From assembly GCF_002968335.2 (NCBI RefSeq), contig NZ_CP134398.1:1984001-2048000 (forward strand): 64,000 nt of DNA. The letters are read 5' to 3'. Both the position numbers and the translations under genes were made by a program. The notes beneath the pieces are model-generated. The model worked only from the letters and a program-made list of their open reading frames with translations, ran no database searches and had not been told where the DNA came from. Every line of letters begins with the position of its first letter. Position 1 is the first letter of the stretch. Source of the stretch: Mycobacterium sp. ITM-2016-00316. Its GTDB lineage: Bacteria; Actinomycetota; Actinomycetes; Mycobacteriales; Mycobacteriaceae. This document shows positions 52,759-64,000 of the stretch, in pieces.

Positions 52759-53267
52759 CCGATCTACAGCTGACCGTCAACGGCACACGGCACGAGCTGA
52801 GCGCCGACATCCGCACCACCCTGCTGGACCTGCTGCGCGAACGGCTCGGGCTCACCGGGACCAAGAAGGGCTGCGATCACGGACTGTGCGGTGCCTGCAC
52901 GGTGACCGTCGACGGGGAGCGGGTGCTGAGCTGTCTGACGCTGGCCGCCTCGATCGACGGCGCGGCGGTCCAGACGATCGAGGGTGACGGCGGGGAGTTG
53001 GACACCGTCCAGTGCGCCTTCATCCGGCATGACGGATTTCAGTGCGGGTACTGCACTTCCGGTCAGATCACCTCGGCACGTGCGGTGCTGCGCGAGTTCG
53101 GCCGCGGAGATCTGTCCGCGGCGTCGTTCGAGGGGTGTCGGCACACCCTCACCGACGGGCCGGACGCGTTGTCCGACGCGGAGATCCGGGAACGGATGGC
53201 CGGCAACATCTGCCGGTGCGGGGCCTACGCCAACATCGTCGCGGCGATCAAGGATGTGGCGTTGTGA
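52755..53267 (+). CDS. Molybdenum hydroxylase small (2Fe-2S) subunit
   Basis: A 170-aa iron-sulfur subunit. The ferredoxin-like cluster is in KKGCDHGLCGACTVTVDGER and the second cluster in CGYCTSGQITSA and NICRCGAYANIV. It has no Tat leader, so a cytoplasmic enzyme is likely, in contrast to PaoA. ATGA overlaps link it on both sides. Confidence 0.94.
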   Translation: MTDLQLTVNGTRHELSADIRTTLLDLLRERLGLTGTKKGCDHGLCGACTVTVDGERVLSCLTLAASIDGAAVQTIEGDGGELDTVQCAFIRHDGFQCGYCTSGQITSARAVLREFGRGDLSAASFEGCRHTLTDGPDALSDAEIRERMAGNICRCGAYANIVAAIKDVAL

Positions 53268-54262
53268 AGACCTTTGCCTTCGAGCACGCCGGCACGGTCG
53301 ACGGTGCGGTGCGCAGCGCCACCGCCGGTGCCCGCTACTACGCCGGTGGCACCAACCTGCTCGATCTGATGAAGCTCGGCGTCGAAAGCCCCGCCGCGCT
53401 GGTCGACATCGGCCGCCTCGACCTGCGATCGATCACCCCGACCGAGGACGGAGGGGTGCTGGTGGGCGCGGGGGCCACCAACAGCGCGACGGCCAACCAC
53501 CCGCTGATCCGCGGGCAGTACCCGATGCTGTCGCAGGCGATCCTGTCCGGTGCCACCACCCAGATCCGCAATATGGCCACCGTCGGGGGAAACCTCATGC
53601 AGCGCACCCGGTGCCCGTACTTCATGGATCCTTCCTTCGCCCACTGCAACAAGCGCAATCCGGGATCCGGCTGCGCCGCGCTGCAGGGGTTCAACCGGGA
53701 ACACGCCTTGTTCGGCGCCAGCGCGGCGTGTGTGGCGGTGCACCCCTCCGATATGGCGGTCGCCCTGGCCGCGCTCGATGCCCGCCTGCATGTCCAAGGA
53801 CCCGAGGGCCACCGACTGCAGCGCATCGACGAGTTCTTCGCGCTGCCAGGGGATACTCCGGTACGCGACAACACCCTGCGCCCCGGCGAACTGATCACCG
53901 GGATCGAACTACCGCCGTCACCGCTGGGCCCGCACAGCTGGTATCTCAAGGTGCGCGACCGACACAGCTACGCATTCGCCCTGGTGTCGGTGGCGGCAGG
54001 CGTCGAACTCGCCGACGGCGAGATCGTGGCCGCCGCGCTGGCGCTGGGAGGTGTGGCCGCCAGACCCTGGCGGGGGGCCGCGGCCGAAGCGAGCCTGATC
54101 GGTTCCCCGGCCGGTGACGCCTCGTTCCGCGCCGCGGCCGAGTTGATCACCGACGGGGCCGCCCCGCTGGCGCAGAACGGGTTCAAGGTCGATCTCGCCA
54201 GAAACAGTGTGGTGCGGGCGCTGCGCCGTGCCGTGCCGTCCAATGAGACACTCAGCTCATGA
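53264..54262 (+). CDS. Molybdenum hydroxylase medium (FAD) subunit with extra Fe-S loop
   Basis: A 332-aa FAD subunit: YYAGGTNLLDLMKLGVESPA and ATTQIRNMATVGGNLMQRTR bind FAD. The insert TRCPYFMDPSFAHCNKRNPG followed by SGCAALQG carries three Cys, and a fourth is in SAACVAVHP, matching the [4Fe-4S] loop known for PaoB/4-hydroxybenzoyl-CoA-reductase-type subunits. The stop overlaps the DUF3349 gene as ATGA. Confidence 0.92.
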   Translation: MKTFAFEHAGTVDGAVRSATAGARYYAGGTNLLDLMKLGVESPAALVDIGRLDLRSITPTEDGGVLVGAGATNSATANHPLIRGQYPMLSQAILSGATTQIRNMATVGGNLMQRTRCPYFMDPSFAHCNKRNPGSGCAALQGFNREHALFGASAACVAVHPSDMAVALAALDARLHVQGPEGHRLQRIDEFFALPGDTPVRDNTLRPGELITGIELPPSPLGPHSWYLKVRDRHSYAFALVSVAAGVELADGEIVAAALALGGVAARPWRGAAAEASLIGSPAGDASFRAAAELITDGAAPLAQNGFKVDLARNSVVRALRRAVPSNETLSS

Positions 54263-54579
54263 CCGTCACCACTCTGATGGCTTCGATCTTGAACTGGCTG
54301 CGCGCCGGTTACCCGGACGGGGTTCCCGGTCCGGACCAGGTGCCGCTGCTGGCGCTGCTGCGGGCCACCCCACTGACCGAAGACCAGGTGCAAGAGGTGG
54401 TGCGCAATATCGCCGAGGTCGCTGCGCCCGCCGATATCGAGGAACCGATCACGCGCGACGACATTGCTGCATCGATCTCTGAGGTCACCAAACACGATGC
54501 GGGCCCGGAGAATACCGCCAGGGTGGCGGCGAAGTTGGCGGCCGCGGGATGGCCACTGGCCGACCTCGCCGGACAGTAG
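54259..54579 (+). CDS. DUF3349-family protein
   Basis: A 106-aa helical protein: LMASILNWLRAGYPDGVPGP, VPLLALLRATPLTEDQVQEV and ITRDDIAASISEVTKHDAGP. DUF3349 proteins are small mycobacterial proteins (Rv0543c group) of unknown function. The ATGA overlap with the FAD subunit places it in the hydroxylase operon, perhaps as an accessory or maturation factor; that is inference. Confidence 0.82.
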   Translation: MTVTTLMASILNWLRAGYPDGVPGPDQVPLLALLRATPLTEDQVQEVVRNIAEVAAPADIEEPITRDDIAASISEVTKHDAGPENTARVAAKLAAAGWPLADLAGQ

Positions 54580-54585
54580 CCGGCG

Positions 54586-55425
54586 CTACCCGTCGGCCCA
54601 GGGCCGTTCGTTGGCTTCCAGGCGCTGCCGTTCCTCGGTGCGCTCGTCGGCCCAGGACTCCTCGAACCGCTTGCCCGGTGTCGCGCTCGGTATCCGGTTC
54701 AGCATGTTGCTCAGCCACTTCGGTGGCCGGGCCGGTTCCCATTGGGGCAGAGCGGTGCTCAGTGAGGCCATGGTCTTGAGGACCACGAACACACCGAAGA
54801 ACGCGTCCGGTGTGTCGGTGAGCGCGATCGCGACGAAACCGATGAGCAGCGTGAGATGCACGACCATGACCCGGCTGAGCACCTGGCTGGAGGTCTGCTC
54901 AAGTTGGCGGAACGACCAGCGCCGCAGGCTGAGCAGATCCACCAGGAAGCCCACCGTCAGAAAGGCCAGCACGCTGAGGCAGCCGAATGCCGCACTACGC
55001 CAATCAATCTGGGCGAGATGGCCGACCTTGTTGTGATTGAGCAGGAAGAGGATGACGCCCAGGAACACGCCGTGTGCGGCGCAGAAGCTCAGGCTGACGA
55101 CCCCGAAGCTGGACAGAAACGTCGACAGCGGTTTTCGGCGCCGGGTCTTCGATGTCCGGTAGTCGATGTGTCCGCCGCCCTGATGGCCCGCCGCGTTGTA
55201 CCGGAAATGGCCACGGCGCGGTGACCATCGCTGATGCAAGGCGATCCGCGCCAACACGAACAGGCAGGCGGCGAGCGTCTCGAACCAGTAGACCGCCAGG
55301 GTGGTTCCACCGGACCAATGCTGGGTGAACCAGCCGACCACGGGGACGGCGATGACCCCGAGAGCGGACAGCACGTGCAGGATCCGGTTCACCCGCAGAT
55401 CGTTGCACGCCGCAAAGAGAGACAC
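54586..55425 (-). CDS. DUF6498-type membrane protein
   Basis: A 279-aa protein with about six hydrophobic segments (ILHVLSALGVIAVPVVGWFT; TLAVYWFETLAACLFVLARI; SFGVVSLSFCAAHGVFLGVI and others). YWFET and FCAAHGVF are typical of the DUF6498 family. The C-terminal soluble tail is charged (KRFEESWADERTEERQRLEA). Function is unknown. It converges on DUF3349 with 6 bp between stops. Confidence 0.7.
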   Translation of the reverse strand: MSLFAACNDLRVNRILHVLSALGVIAVPVVGWFTQHWSGGTTLAVYWFETLAACLFVLARIALHQRWSPRRGHFRYNAAGHQGGGHIDYRTSKTRRRKPLSTFLSSFGVVSLSFCAAHGVFLGVILFLLNHNKVGHLAQIDWRSAAFGCLSVLAFLTVGFLVDLLSLRRWSFRQLEQTSSQVLSRVMVVHLTLLIGFVAIALTDTPDAFFGVFVVLKTMASLSTALPQWEPARPPKWLSNMLNRIPSATPGKRFEESWADERTEERQRLEANERPWADG

Positions 55426-55485
55426 CGGGTCCCGCCGCTGTGGCGATACCCGGTGTCTGTCGGCCGTGGTGGCAGCCTGGATCGG

Positions 55486-56535
55486 CTACAGCGTCGAGGT
55501 GTCGATGACGAAGCGGTACCGCACATCGCTGGCGAGCACCCGCTCGTAGGCCTCGTTGACGTAGGAGGCCTCGATGACCTCGATCTCCGGGGTCACGTCA
55601 TACTCGGCGCAGAAGTCCAGCATCTCCTGGGTCTCGGCGATACCACCGATCATCGAACCGGCCAGGCTGCGGCGCAGCCCACCCAGCGGGAAGAACGGCA
55701 CCGACAGCGGCTGCTCGGGAGCACCCAGTTCGACCAAGGTGCCGTCGCGGCCCAGCAGACCCAGGTAGGCGCCCATGTCCAGGTTGGCCGACACGGTGTT
55801 CAGGATCAGGTCGAACTTGCCCGCGAGCTTGGTGAAGGTGTCCGGGTCGGAGGTGGCGTAGTACTCGTCGGCGCCCAGGCGCAGACCGTCTTCCATCTTC
55901 TTGAGCGACTGGCTCAGCACGGTGACGTGCGCACCCATCGCGTGGGCGATCTTCACACCCATGTGGCCGAGACCACCGAGGCCGATGACGGCGACCTTCT
56001 TACCGGGGCCGGCGTTCCAGTGCCGCAGCGGCGAGTACAGCGTGATGCCGGCGCACAGCAGGGGAGCAGCCTTGTCCAGCGGGATGCTGTCGGGGATGCG
56101 CAGCACGTAGTTCTCGTCGACGACGATCGCGGTGCTGTAGCCGCCGTAGGTGGGGGTGCCGTCCTTGCCGGTGGCGTTGTAGGTGCCGATCATGCCGCCC
56201 GGGCCGGTGCAGTACTGCTCCAGGCCTTCCTTGCAGCTGTCGCATTCGCGGCAGGAGTCGACGAAGCAGCCGACGCCGACGTGGTCGCCGACCTTGTACT
56301 TGGTCACCTCCGAGCCGATCTCGGTGACGATGCCGGCGATCTCATGGCCGACGACGACGGGGTAGTTGGGCTCGCCCCACTCACCCTTGACGGTGTGGAT
56401 GTCGCTGTGACAGATACCGGCGAACTTGATGTCGAACGCGACATCGTGCGGGCCTACATCCCGTCGCTCGATGGTCGTCTTCTTCAGTGGCGACGTGGCC
56501 GAGTCGGCGGCGTAAGCGGAAACAGTGGTGGTCAT
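55486..56535 (-). CDS. adhC: NAD(P)-dependent zinc alcohol dehydrogenase AdhC
   Basis: A 349-aa CAD/YahK-type alcohol dehydrogenase. Catalytic zinc ligands: Cys in [18 protein letters not shown] in [12 protein letters not shown]. Structural zinc: [18 protein letters not shown]. The cofactor loop is [15 protein letters not shown]. It reduces aldehydes with NADPH; the M. tuberculosis counterpart is Rv3045. The 174-bp upstream region carries a long inverted repeat. Confidence 0.93.
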   Translation of the reverse strand: MTTTVSAYAADSATSPLKKTTIERRDVGPHDVAFDIKFAGICHSDIHTVKGEWGEPNYPVVVGHEIAGIVTEIGSEVTKYKVGDHVGVGCFVDSCRECDSCKEGLEQYCTGPGGMIGTYNATGKDGTPTYGGYSTAIVVDENYVLRIPDSIPLDKAAPLLCAGITLYSPLRHWNAGPGKKVAVIGLGGLGHMGVKIAHAMGAHVTVLSQSLKKMEDGLRLGADEYYATSDPDTFTKLAGKFDLILNTVSANLDMGAYLGLLGRDGTLVELGAPEQPLSVPFFPLGGLRRSLAGSMIGGIAETQEMLDFCAEYDVTPEIEVIEASYVNEAYERVLASDVRYRFVIDTSTL

Positions 56536-56559
56536 CGATCAGTCCTCTACATGCGTTTT

Positions 56560-56598
56560 GTATTTGTGGACAGCCATGCATGTCCACGTGCGAATACA
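56560..56598. promoter_or_regulatory. Inverted repeat upstream of adhC
   Basis: GTGGACA (56566-56572) pairs with TGTCCAC (56581-56587), flanked by GTATT (56560-56564) and AATAC (56593-56597). It lies ~30-60 bp before adhC and is a likely operator. No adjacent regulator gene is seen. Confidence 0.5.
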
Positions 56599-56709
56599 TG
56601 CACCTTCACCAGACAGTAGTGAAGGAAACAGAATTGAGCGCGGTGTGCGCCCTGTGGAACACAACCCGACGGGTACCCGGTCTAATCCCGGTTGAAGCTG
56701 TGAATCGGC

Positions 56710-56985
56710 TTATAGCCCCGGCGCGCGGAAACCGGGAGTGAAGCTGACCCGGTCGTAGCGGACGACGCCGGCCTGGGTGTACGGGTCGCTCGCGGCGAGG
56801 GCGTCGGCGTCCTCGGCGGACATCTCGGCCGCGATCAGTACCGCACCGTCCTGGGATTGCACCCGCCCGGCCAGCAGGATACGGCCGGCGGCGACCTCGT
56901 CGGTCAACCATTGCAGATGCGCCGGACGGGTCTTGTCGATGACGTCGAGCGGCTGCAGGTAGGTGATCGTCAGTACGTGGAACAC
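56710..56985 (-). CDS. YciI-family protein
   Basis: A 91-aa YCII-domain protein: FHVLTITYLQPLDVIDKTRP then HLQWLTDEVAAGRILLAGRV and ending DPYTQAGVVRYDRVSFTPGF. The His and Asp typical of the family (PAHLQWL; ASDPY) are present. These ferredoxin-fold proteins have muconolactone-isomerase or HOCl-dependent-type activities at most; no exact reaction can be assigned. Confidence 0.85.
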   Translation of the reverse strand: MFHVLTITYLQPLDVIDKTRPAHLQWLTDEVAAGRILLAGRVQSQDGAVLIAAEMSAEDADALAASDPYTQAGVVRYDRVSFTPGFRAPGL

Positions 56986-57010
56986 GCGCCGAAGTTTACC
57001 GGCGGGCTGG

Positions 57011-57045
57011 GGGTACCTCCCGCTTGCGCGGGAGAGCGTAGCGAC
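57011..57045. repeat. Mycobacterial-type intergenic stem-loop repeat
   Basis: CTCCCGC (57017-57023), TTGC, GCGGGAG (57028-57034) preceded by GGGGGTACC and followed by AGCGTAGCGA. This string resembles a short dispersed stem-loop seen between genes in many mycobacteria (from memory). It lies between fecB and the YciI gene and may also terminate fecB. Confidence 0.5.
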
Positions 57046-57057
57046 CGGGGAATCGGG

Positions 57058-58080
57058 TCAGTTGATGGGTGCGTTCAGCCAGCGCAGGTCGTCGACGATG
57101 CCGCGGGCGGCGACCACGCCCTGCCCCGTCTGCCATACCTCGTTGTTCACCGCGTACACCCGGTCGTCCCGGTTGGCCGAGAGTTTGCGCCAGGCGTCGC
57201 TGTTGAGGACGGTGGCCGCCCGTTCCCTGGCTTCGGCCGTCTCGAAGGACAGGTAGATGATGTCACCGTCGGCCGCGGACAGATCGGTGTCCGCGGACAG
57301 TTCGGCGGTACTCACCTCGGTGTAGGGCACATCCGTGAAGCGTTGTGCCGCAGGACGATCCACGCCGACCGCGCGCAGTACGGTGGCCGGGAAGTTCGCC
57401 GCGCCGTACACCCGCATGGTGGTCTCGGTGAACTGCACGACCGAGGCCTGGAAGTGGGTGGCGTCCACGCGGTCACCGGCTTCGCGGGCGTCGCGGGCGA
57501 ACCCGTCGAGCACCGCATCGGCGGCGCCGGGGCGCCCGGTCGCGGCGGCCACCGCGCGCAGGGTCTCCTGCCAGTCGGTGGCGCCGCCGGTGAACACCGT
57601 GGGCGCGATCTCGGTCAGCGCGGCGAACGAATCGGGCGTCTGGGTCACCGAACCCAGGATCAGGTCGGGGGCTGCACCGCGGATCGCGTCCAGGTCCGGC
57701 GCGTCGCGCGGACCGAACCCCGGCGCGTCGTGCAGGACGGTGCCCAGGTAGGACGGCTGGGGCACGGTGGTCCCGACCACCCGGCCCTGCAGGCCCAGCG
57801 CGCAGAGTGCGTCGAGCTCGGAACTCGACAGCGCCACGATCCGCTGCGGGTCGCCGCGCAGGTCGGGGGACGGGGCGGCCGCCGGTTCGGGGGCGCACGA
57901 TTCGTCGGGTTTGCGATGGTTGCCCAACACGTCGGCGCTGGCGATCCGGGTGGTGCTGGTGATCGGGGCACCCGGGTCGGTGGTCGGCGCGGTCTCGGCG
58001 GCCCCACAGGCCGTCAGCAGGGTGAACGAGGCCGCGACACCCGCGGCGAGCAGGCCCTTGCGCGCAGTGGGGAACGGCAC
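57058..58080 (-). CDS. fecB: FecB-like iron-siderophore binding lipoprotein
   Basis: A 340-aa ABC binding protein of the FecB/FepB class (M. tuberculosis Rv3044 by position). Signal peptide ARKGLLAAGVAASFTLLTAC with lipobox LTAC, then RIVALSSSELDALCALGLQG and DLDAIRGAAPDLILGS, the conserved type III binding-protein segments. FecB in mycobacteria is linked to carboxymycobactin capture. No permease is adjacent. GTG 58080. It is divergent from ctaD. Confidence 0.9.
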   Translation of the reverse strand: MPFPTARKGLLAAGVAASFTLLTACGAAETAPTTDPGAPITSTTRIASADVLGNHRKPDESCAPEPAAAPSPDLRGDPQRIVALSSSELDALCALGLQGRVVGTTVPQPSYLGTVLHDAPGFGPRDAPDLDAIRGAAPDLILGSVTQTPDSFAALTEIAPTVFTGGATDWQETLRAVAAATGRPGAADAVLDGFARDAREAGDRVDATHFQASVVQFTETTMRVYGAANFPATVLRAVGVDRPAAQRFTDVPYTEVSTAELSADTDLSAADGDIIYLSFETAEARERAATVLNSDAWRKLSANRDDRVYAVNNEVWQTGQGVVAARGIVDDLRWLNAPIN

Positions 58081-58153
58081 GCGCCCGAGGGTAGCAACAG
58101 CGCTGTTCCCGGCCGGTCAGACACCGTCCACACGCGAATACGACAGTTTGTAG

Positions 58154-59989
<1,836 letters not shown>

Positions 59990-60012
59990 TCTGACGCTCA
60001 CCTGACCCATAG

Positions 60013-62775
<2,763 letters not shown>

Positions 62776-62781
62776 TGAGGC

Positions 62782-62812
62782 CAGTATCCGCCAACTGGCT
62801 ATTGATTGGCAA
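62782..62812. promoter_or_regulatory. Candidate MocR operator in yczR-yczE intergenic region
   Basis: CCAACTGGCTATTGATTGGC then AAGCCA contains repeated TGGC/GCCA half-sites (AACTGGC ... ATTGGC ... AAGCCA). MocR regulators bind direct repeats with an inverted one nearby, so this arrangement in the short divergent region is a good candidate. Confidence 0.4.
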
Positions 62813-62837
62813 GCCACATGACCATGATCATCGAGTC

Positions 62838-62981
62838 ATGAGGAAGAACTGGATATCTCGAGTGGCGGGGAAGTACCGGCGGTCCGGCACCTACAACAGT
62901 CGTGCCATCGACAGCGCCGATGCCCGCCGGGTGCACGGCGAACTGGACGCGATCCGCGCCCGCTTCCCCGACCACGCATGA
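62838..62981 (+). CDS. Small basic protein, 47 aa, upstream of YczE
   Basis: MRKNWISRVAGKYRRSGTYN then SRAIDSADARRVHGELDAIR and ending ARFPDHA. It is strongly basic at the N-terminus and helical at the C-terminus. The stop overlaps the yczE start as ATGA (62978-62981), which supports translation. Start ATG 62838. No named family. It may modulate the membrane protein encoded next to it. Confidence 0.6.
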   Translation: MRKNWISRVAGKYRRSGTYNSRAIDSADARRVHGELDAIRARFPDHA

Positions 62982-63745
62982 CCACCAGACTGACCCGCGG
63001 AGCTGAATCAACTCCCCGGGTCGCTGCGCTCCTGCCCGCCGGACTACTCCTGTCAGGCCTGACCGGCTACGGCTTCTCCATGGCCATGATGGTCCAGGCC
63101 GGACTCGGACTGGACCCGTGGGATGTCTTTCACCAGGGCCTGAGCCGGCACACCGGGATGACCATCGGCCTCGCCTCGGCGGTGGTCGGGGTGGTGGTGT
63201 TGCTGGCCTGGATCCCGCTGCGCAACCGTCCGGGCATCGGCACCATCGCCAACGTCATCGTCATCGCGGTCACCGTCGACATCGGTATCGCCGTGCTGCC
63301 CGCCCCCGACGACATCGGGCTGCGGGTCCCGATGATGCTGGGCGCGGTGCTGCTGAACGCCGTCAGCACCGTGCTCTACATCGGTGCCGGGCTCGGCCCC
63401 GGCCCTCGTGACGGACTGATGACCGGACTGGTGGCGCGCACCGGGCTGTCGGTGCGGCTGGTCCGCACCCTCATCGAGGCCACCGTGCTGACCGCGGGGT
63501 GGCTGCTCGGCGGCACCGTCGGTGTCGGGACGGTCATCTACGCGTTCGGGATCGGCCCACTGGTGCAACTGATCCTGCGGTACATGCCGCGGCGGCTGCT
63601 CTTCCACGACTTCGGCGCAGCCGGGCGAGCGGAGCGACGGGAAGAGGCACCGGGCGGTGGTGGGCGGCGCCGTGTGGCCGGGGGCGACGACACTACGATG
63701 AGCGGGTGCCAGCAGACGAGCCCGTTGCAGACCCCGACCTGCTGA
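62978..63745 (+). CDS. YczE/YyaS/YitT-type membrane protein
   Basis: A 255-aa protein with five or six helices: AALLPAGLLLSGLTGYGFSM, then MMVQAGLGLDPWDVFHQGLS (the family GLGxxPWDV motif), VVGVVVLLAWIPLRN and LGPGPRDGLMTGLVARTGLS. The C-terminal ~50 residues are low-complexity and probably cytoplasmic. YczE proteins are suspected transporters tied to PLP-dependent MocR regulators, which is the arrangement here. It overlaps the next gene (63706) in another frame by 40 bp, or the true C-terminus is shorter. Confidence 0.85.
   Translation: MTTRLTRGAESTPRVAALLPAGLLLSGLTGYGFSMAMMVQAGLGLDPWDVFHQGLSRHTGMTIGLASAVVGVVVLLAWIPLRNRPGIGTIANVIVIAVTVDIGIAVLPAPDDIGLRVPMMLGAVLLNAVSTVLYIGAGLGPGPRDGLMTGLVARTGLSVRLVRTLIEATVLTAGWLLGGTVGVGTVIYAFGIGPLVQLILRYMPRRLLFHDFGAAGRAERREEAPGGGGRRRVAGGDDTTMSGCQQTSPLQTPTC
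63694..63699 (+). promoter_or_regulatory. -10 box of the ABC ATPase gene (leaderless)
   Basis: TACGAT is followed after 6 nt by the start GTG at 63706. TACGATGAGCGGGTG is nearly the same as TACAGTGAGCGGGTG before the tetR at 41263, and both fit a leaderless mycobacterial promoter. Confidence 0.5.
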
Positions 63746-64000
63746 TCGATTTTGCCAAGGTCACCCTGCGCCGTGGGGGTAAGACGCTGGTCGGGCCCAT
63801 CAACTGGGCCGTCGAACTCGACGAGCGCTGGGTGGTGATCGGTCCGAACGGGGCGGGCAAGACCTCACTGCTGAGGATGGCTGCCGCCATCGAGCACCCG
63901 TCCTCGGGCACCGCGTTCGTGCTCGGCGAGCGACTCGGGCGCACCGACATGTCAGAGCTGCGGTCCCGGGTCGGGCTGAGCAGTTCGGCGCTGAGCCAAC
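63706..64000 (+). CDS. ABC transporter ATP-binding protein, N-terminal part
   Basis: The gene runs off the window. The visible 98 residues begin VPADEPVADPDLLIDFAKVT, then LRRGGKTLVGPINWAVELDE and Walker A GPNGAGKTS, with RSRVGLSSSALSQ at the edge in the Q-loop region. It corresponds by position to M. tuberculosis Rv3041c. No transmembrane partner is visible. The GTG 63706 start lies inside the 3' end of the yczE frame. Confidence 0.88.
   Translation, partial: MPADEPVADPDLLIDFAKVTLRRGGKTLVGPINWAVELDERWVVIGPNGAGKTSLLRMAAAIEHPSSGTAFVLGERLGRTDMSELRSRVGLSSSALSQ

Overview
The window is high-GC, densely packed actinobacterial DNA and is almost certainly chromosome from a Mycolicibacterium or other rapidly growing Mycobacterium. 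The evidence is the protein content: NrdH/NrdI/NrdE/NrdF2, CtaD, SerB2, FecB, AdhC, DinB2, CYP136-type P450s, LigB, CstA and a DevR/DosR-type regulator. From memory, the core genes follow the M. tuberculosis Rv3041c-Rv3063 order in reverse. There are no tRNA or rRNA genes, no CRISPR array and no recognisable IS element.

Layout. 1-7.7 kb is a catabolic block: an APH-type kinase end, a SnoaL-like protein, two F420/LLM oxidoreductases, an acyl-CoA carboxylase beta subunit, an SDR and a P450. It is interrupted by a single AbiEi/DUF559 nuclease-like gene bracketed by two related 49-bp perfect palindromes. 7.7-18.4 kb holds ybdD-cstA, ligB, a DosR-type regulator behind a good DosR box, a membrane molybdopterin oxidoreductase, an SDR, a duplicated Zn-protease lipoprotein, a TauE/SafE exporter, and a stand-alone LeuA regulatory domain preceded by an Ile-Leu-Val-Val leader-peptide attenuator. 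18.4-26.9 kb holds two tandem CYP136-like P450s with near-identical operators, their TetR, an SDR, a Thr-rich lipoprotein, and an AAA ATPase-dinB2-TetR operon facing an FMN reductase.

27-30.2 kb is the class Ib ribonucleotide reductase operon nrdHIE. It has paired NrdR boxes and a predicted three-way-junction leader RNA. The same paired boxes precede nrdF2 at 44.3 kb. Between them lies an accessory block (30.2-41.1 kb): phage-like micro-ORFs, DUF5997 and a LysR-like effector domain, a phytanoyl-CoA-dioxygenase-like gene, a BMP-type ABC importer operon ending in an ornithine-cyclodeaminase-like gene and controlled by a GntR/FCD regulator with two matching operators, a VOC protein and a geranylgeranyl-reductase-like flavoprotein. 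After that come a TetR, a Baeyer-Villiger-type monooxygenase and a SnoaL lipoprotein.

45.3-55.4 kb is a second accessory block: a frameshifted nucleotidyltransferase, small proteins, a NarL-type two-component set with an extra REC-only protein, and a translationally coupled bicupin plus three-subunit molybdenum hydroxylase. 55.5-64 kb returns to core genes: adhC, a YciI-like protein, fecB, ctaD, serB2 (frameshifted as assembled), a MocR regulator divergent from a 47-aa protein plus YczE, and the start of an ABC ATPase.

The two frameshifts (NTase and serB2) occur in the same 11-base sequence, so a sequence error is more likely than gene decay. Family assignments come from reading the proteins. 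No database search was run.
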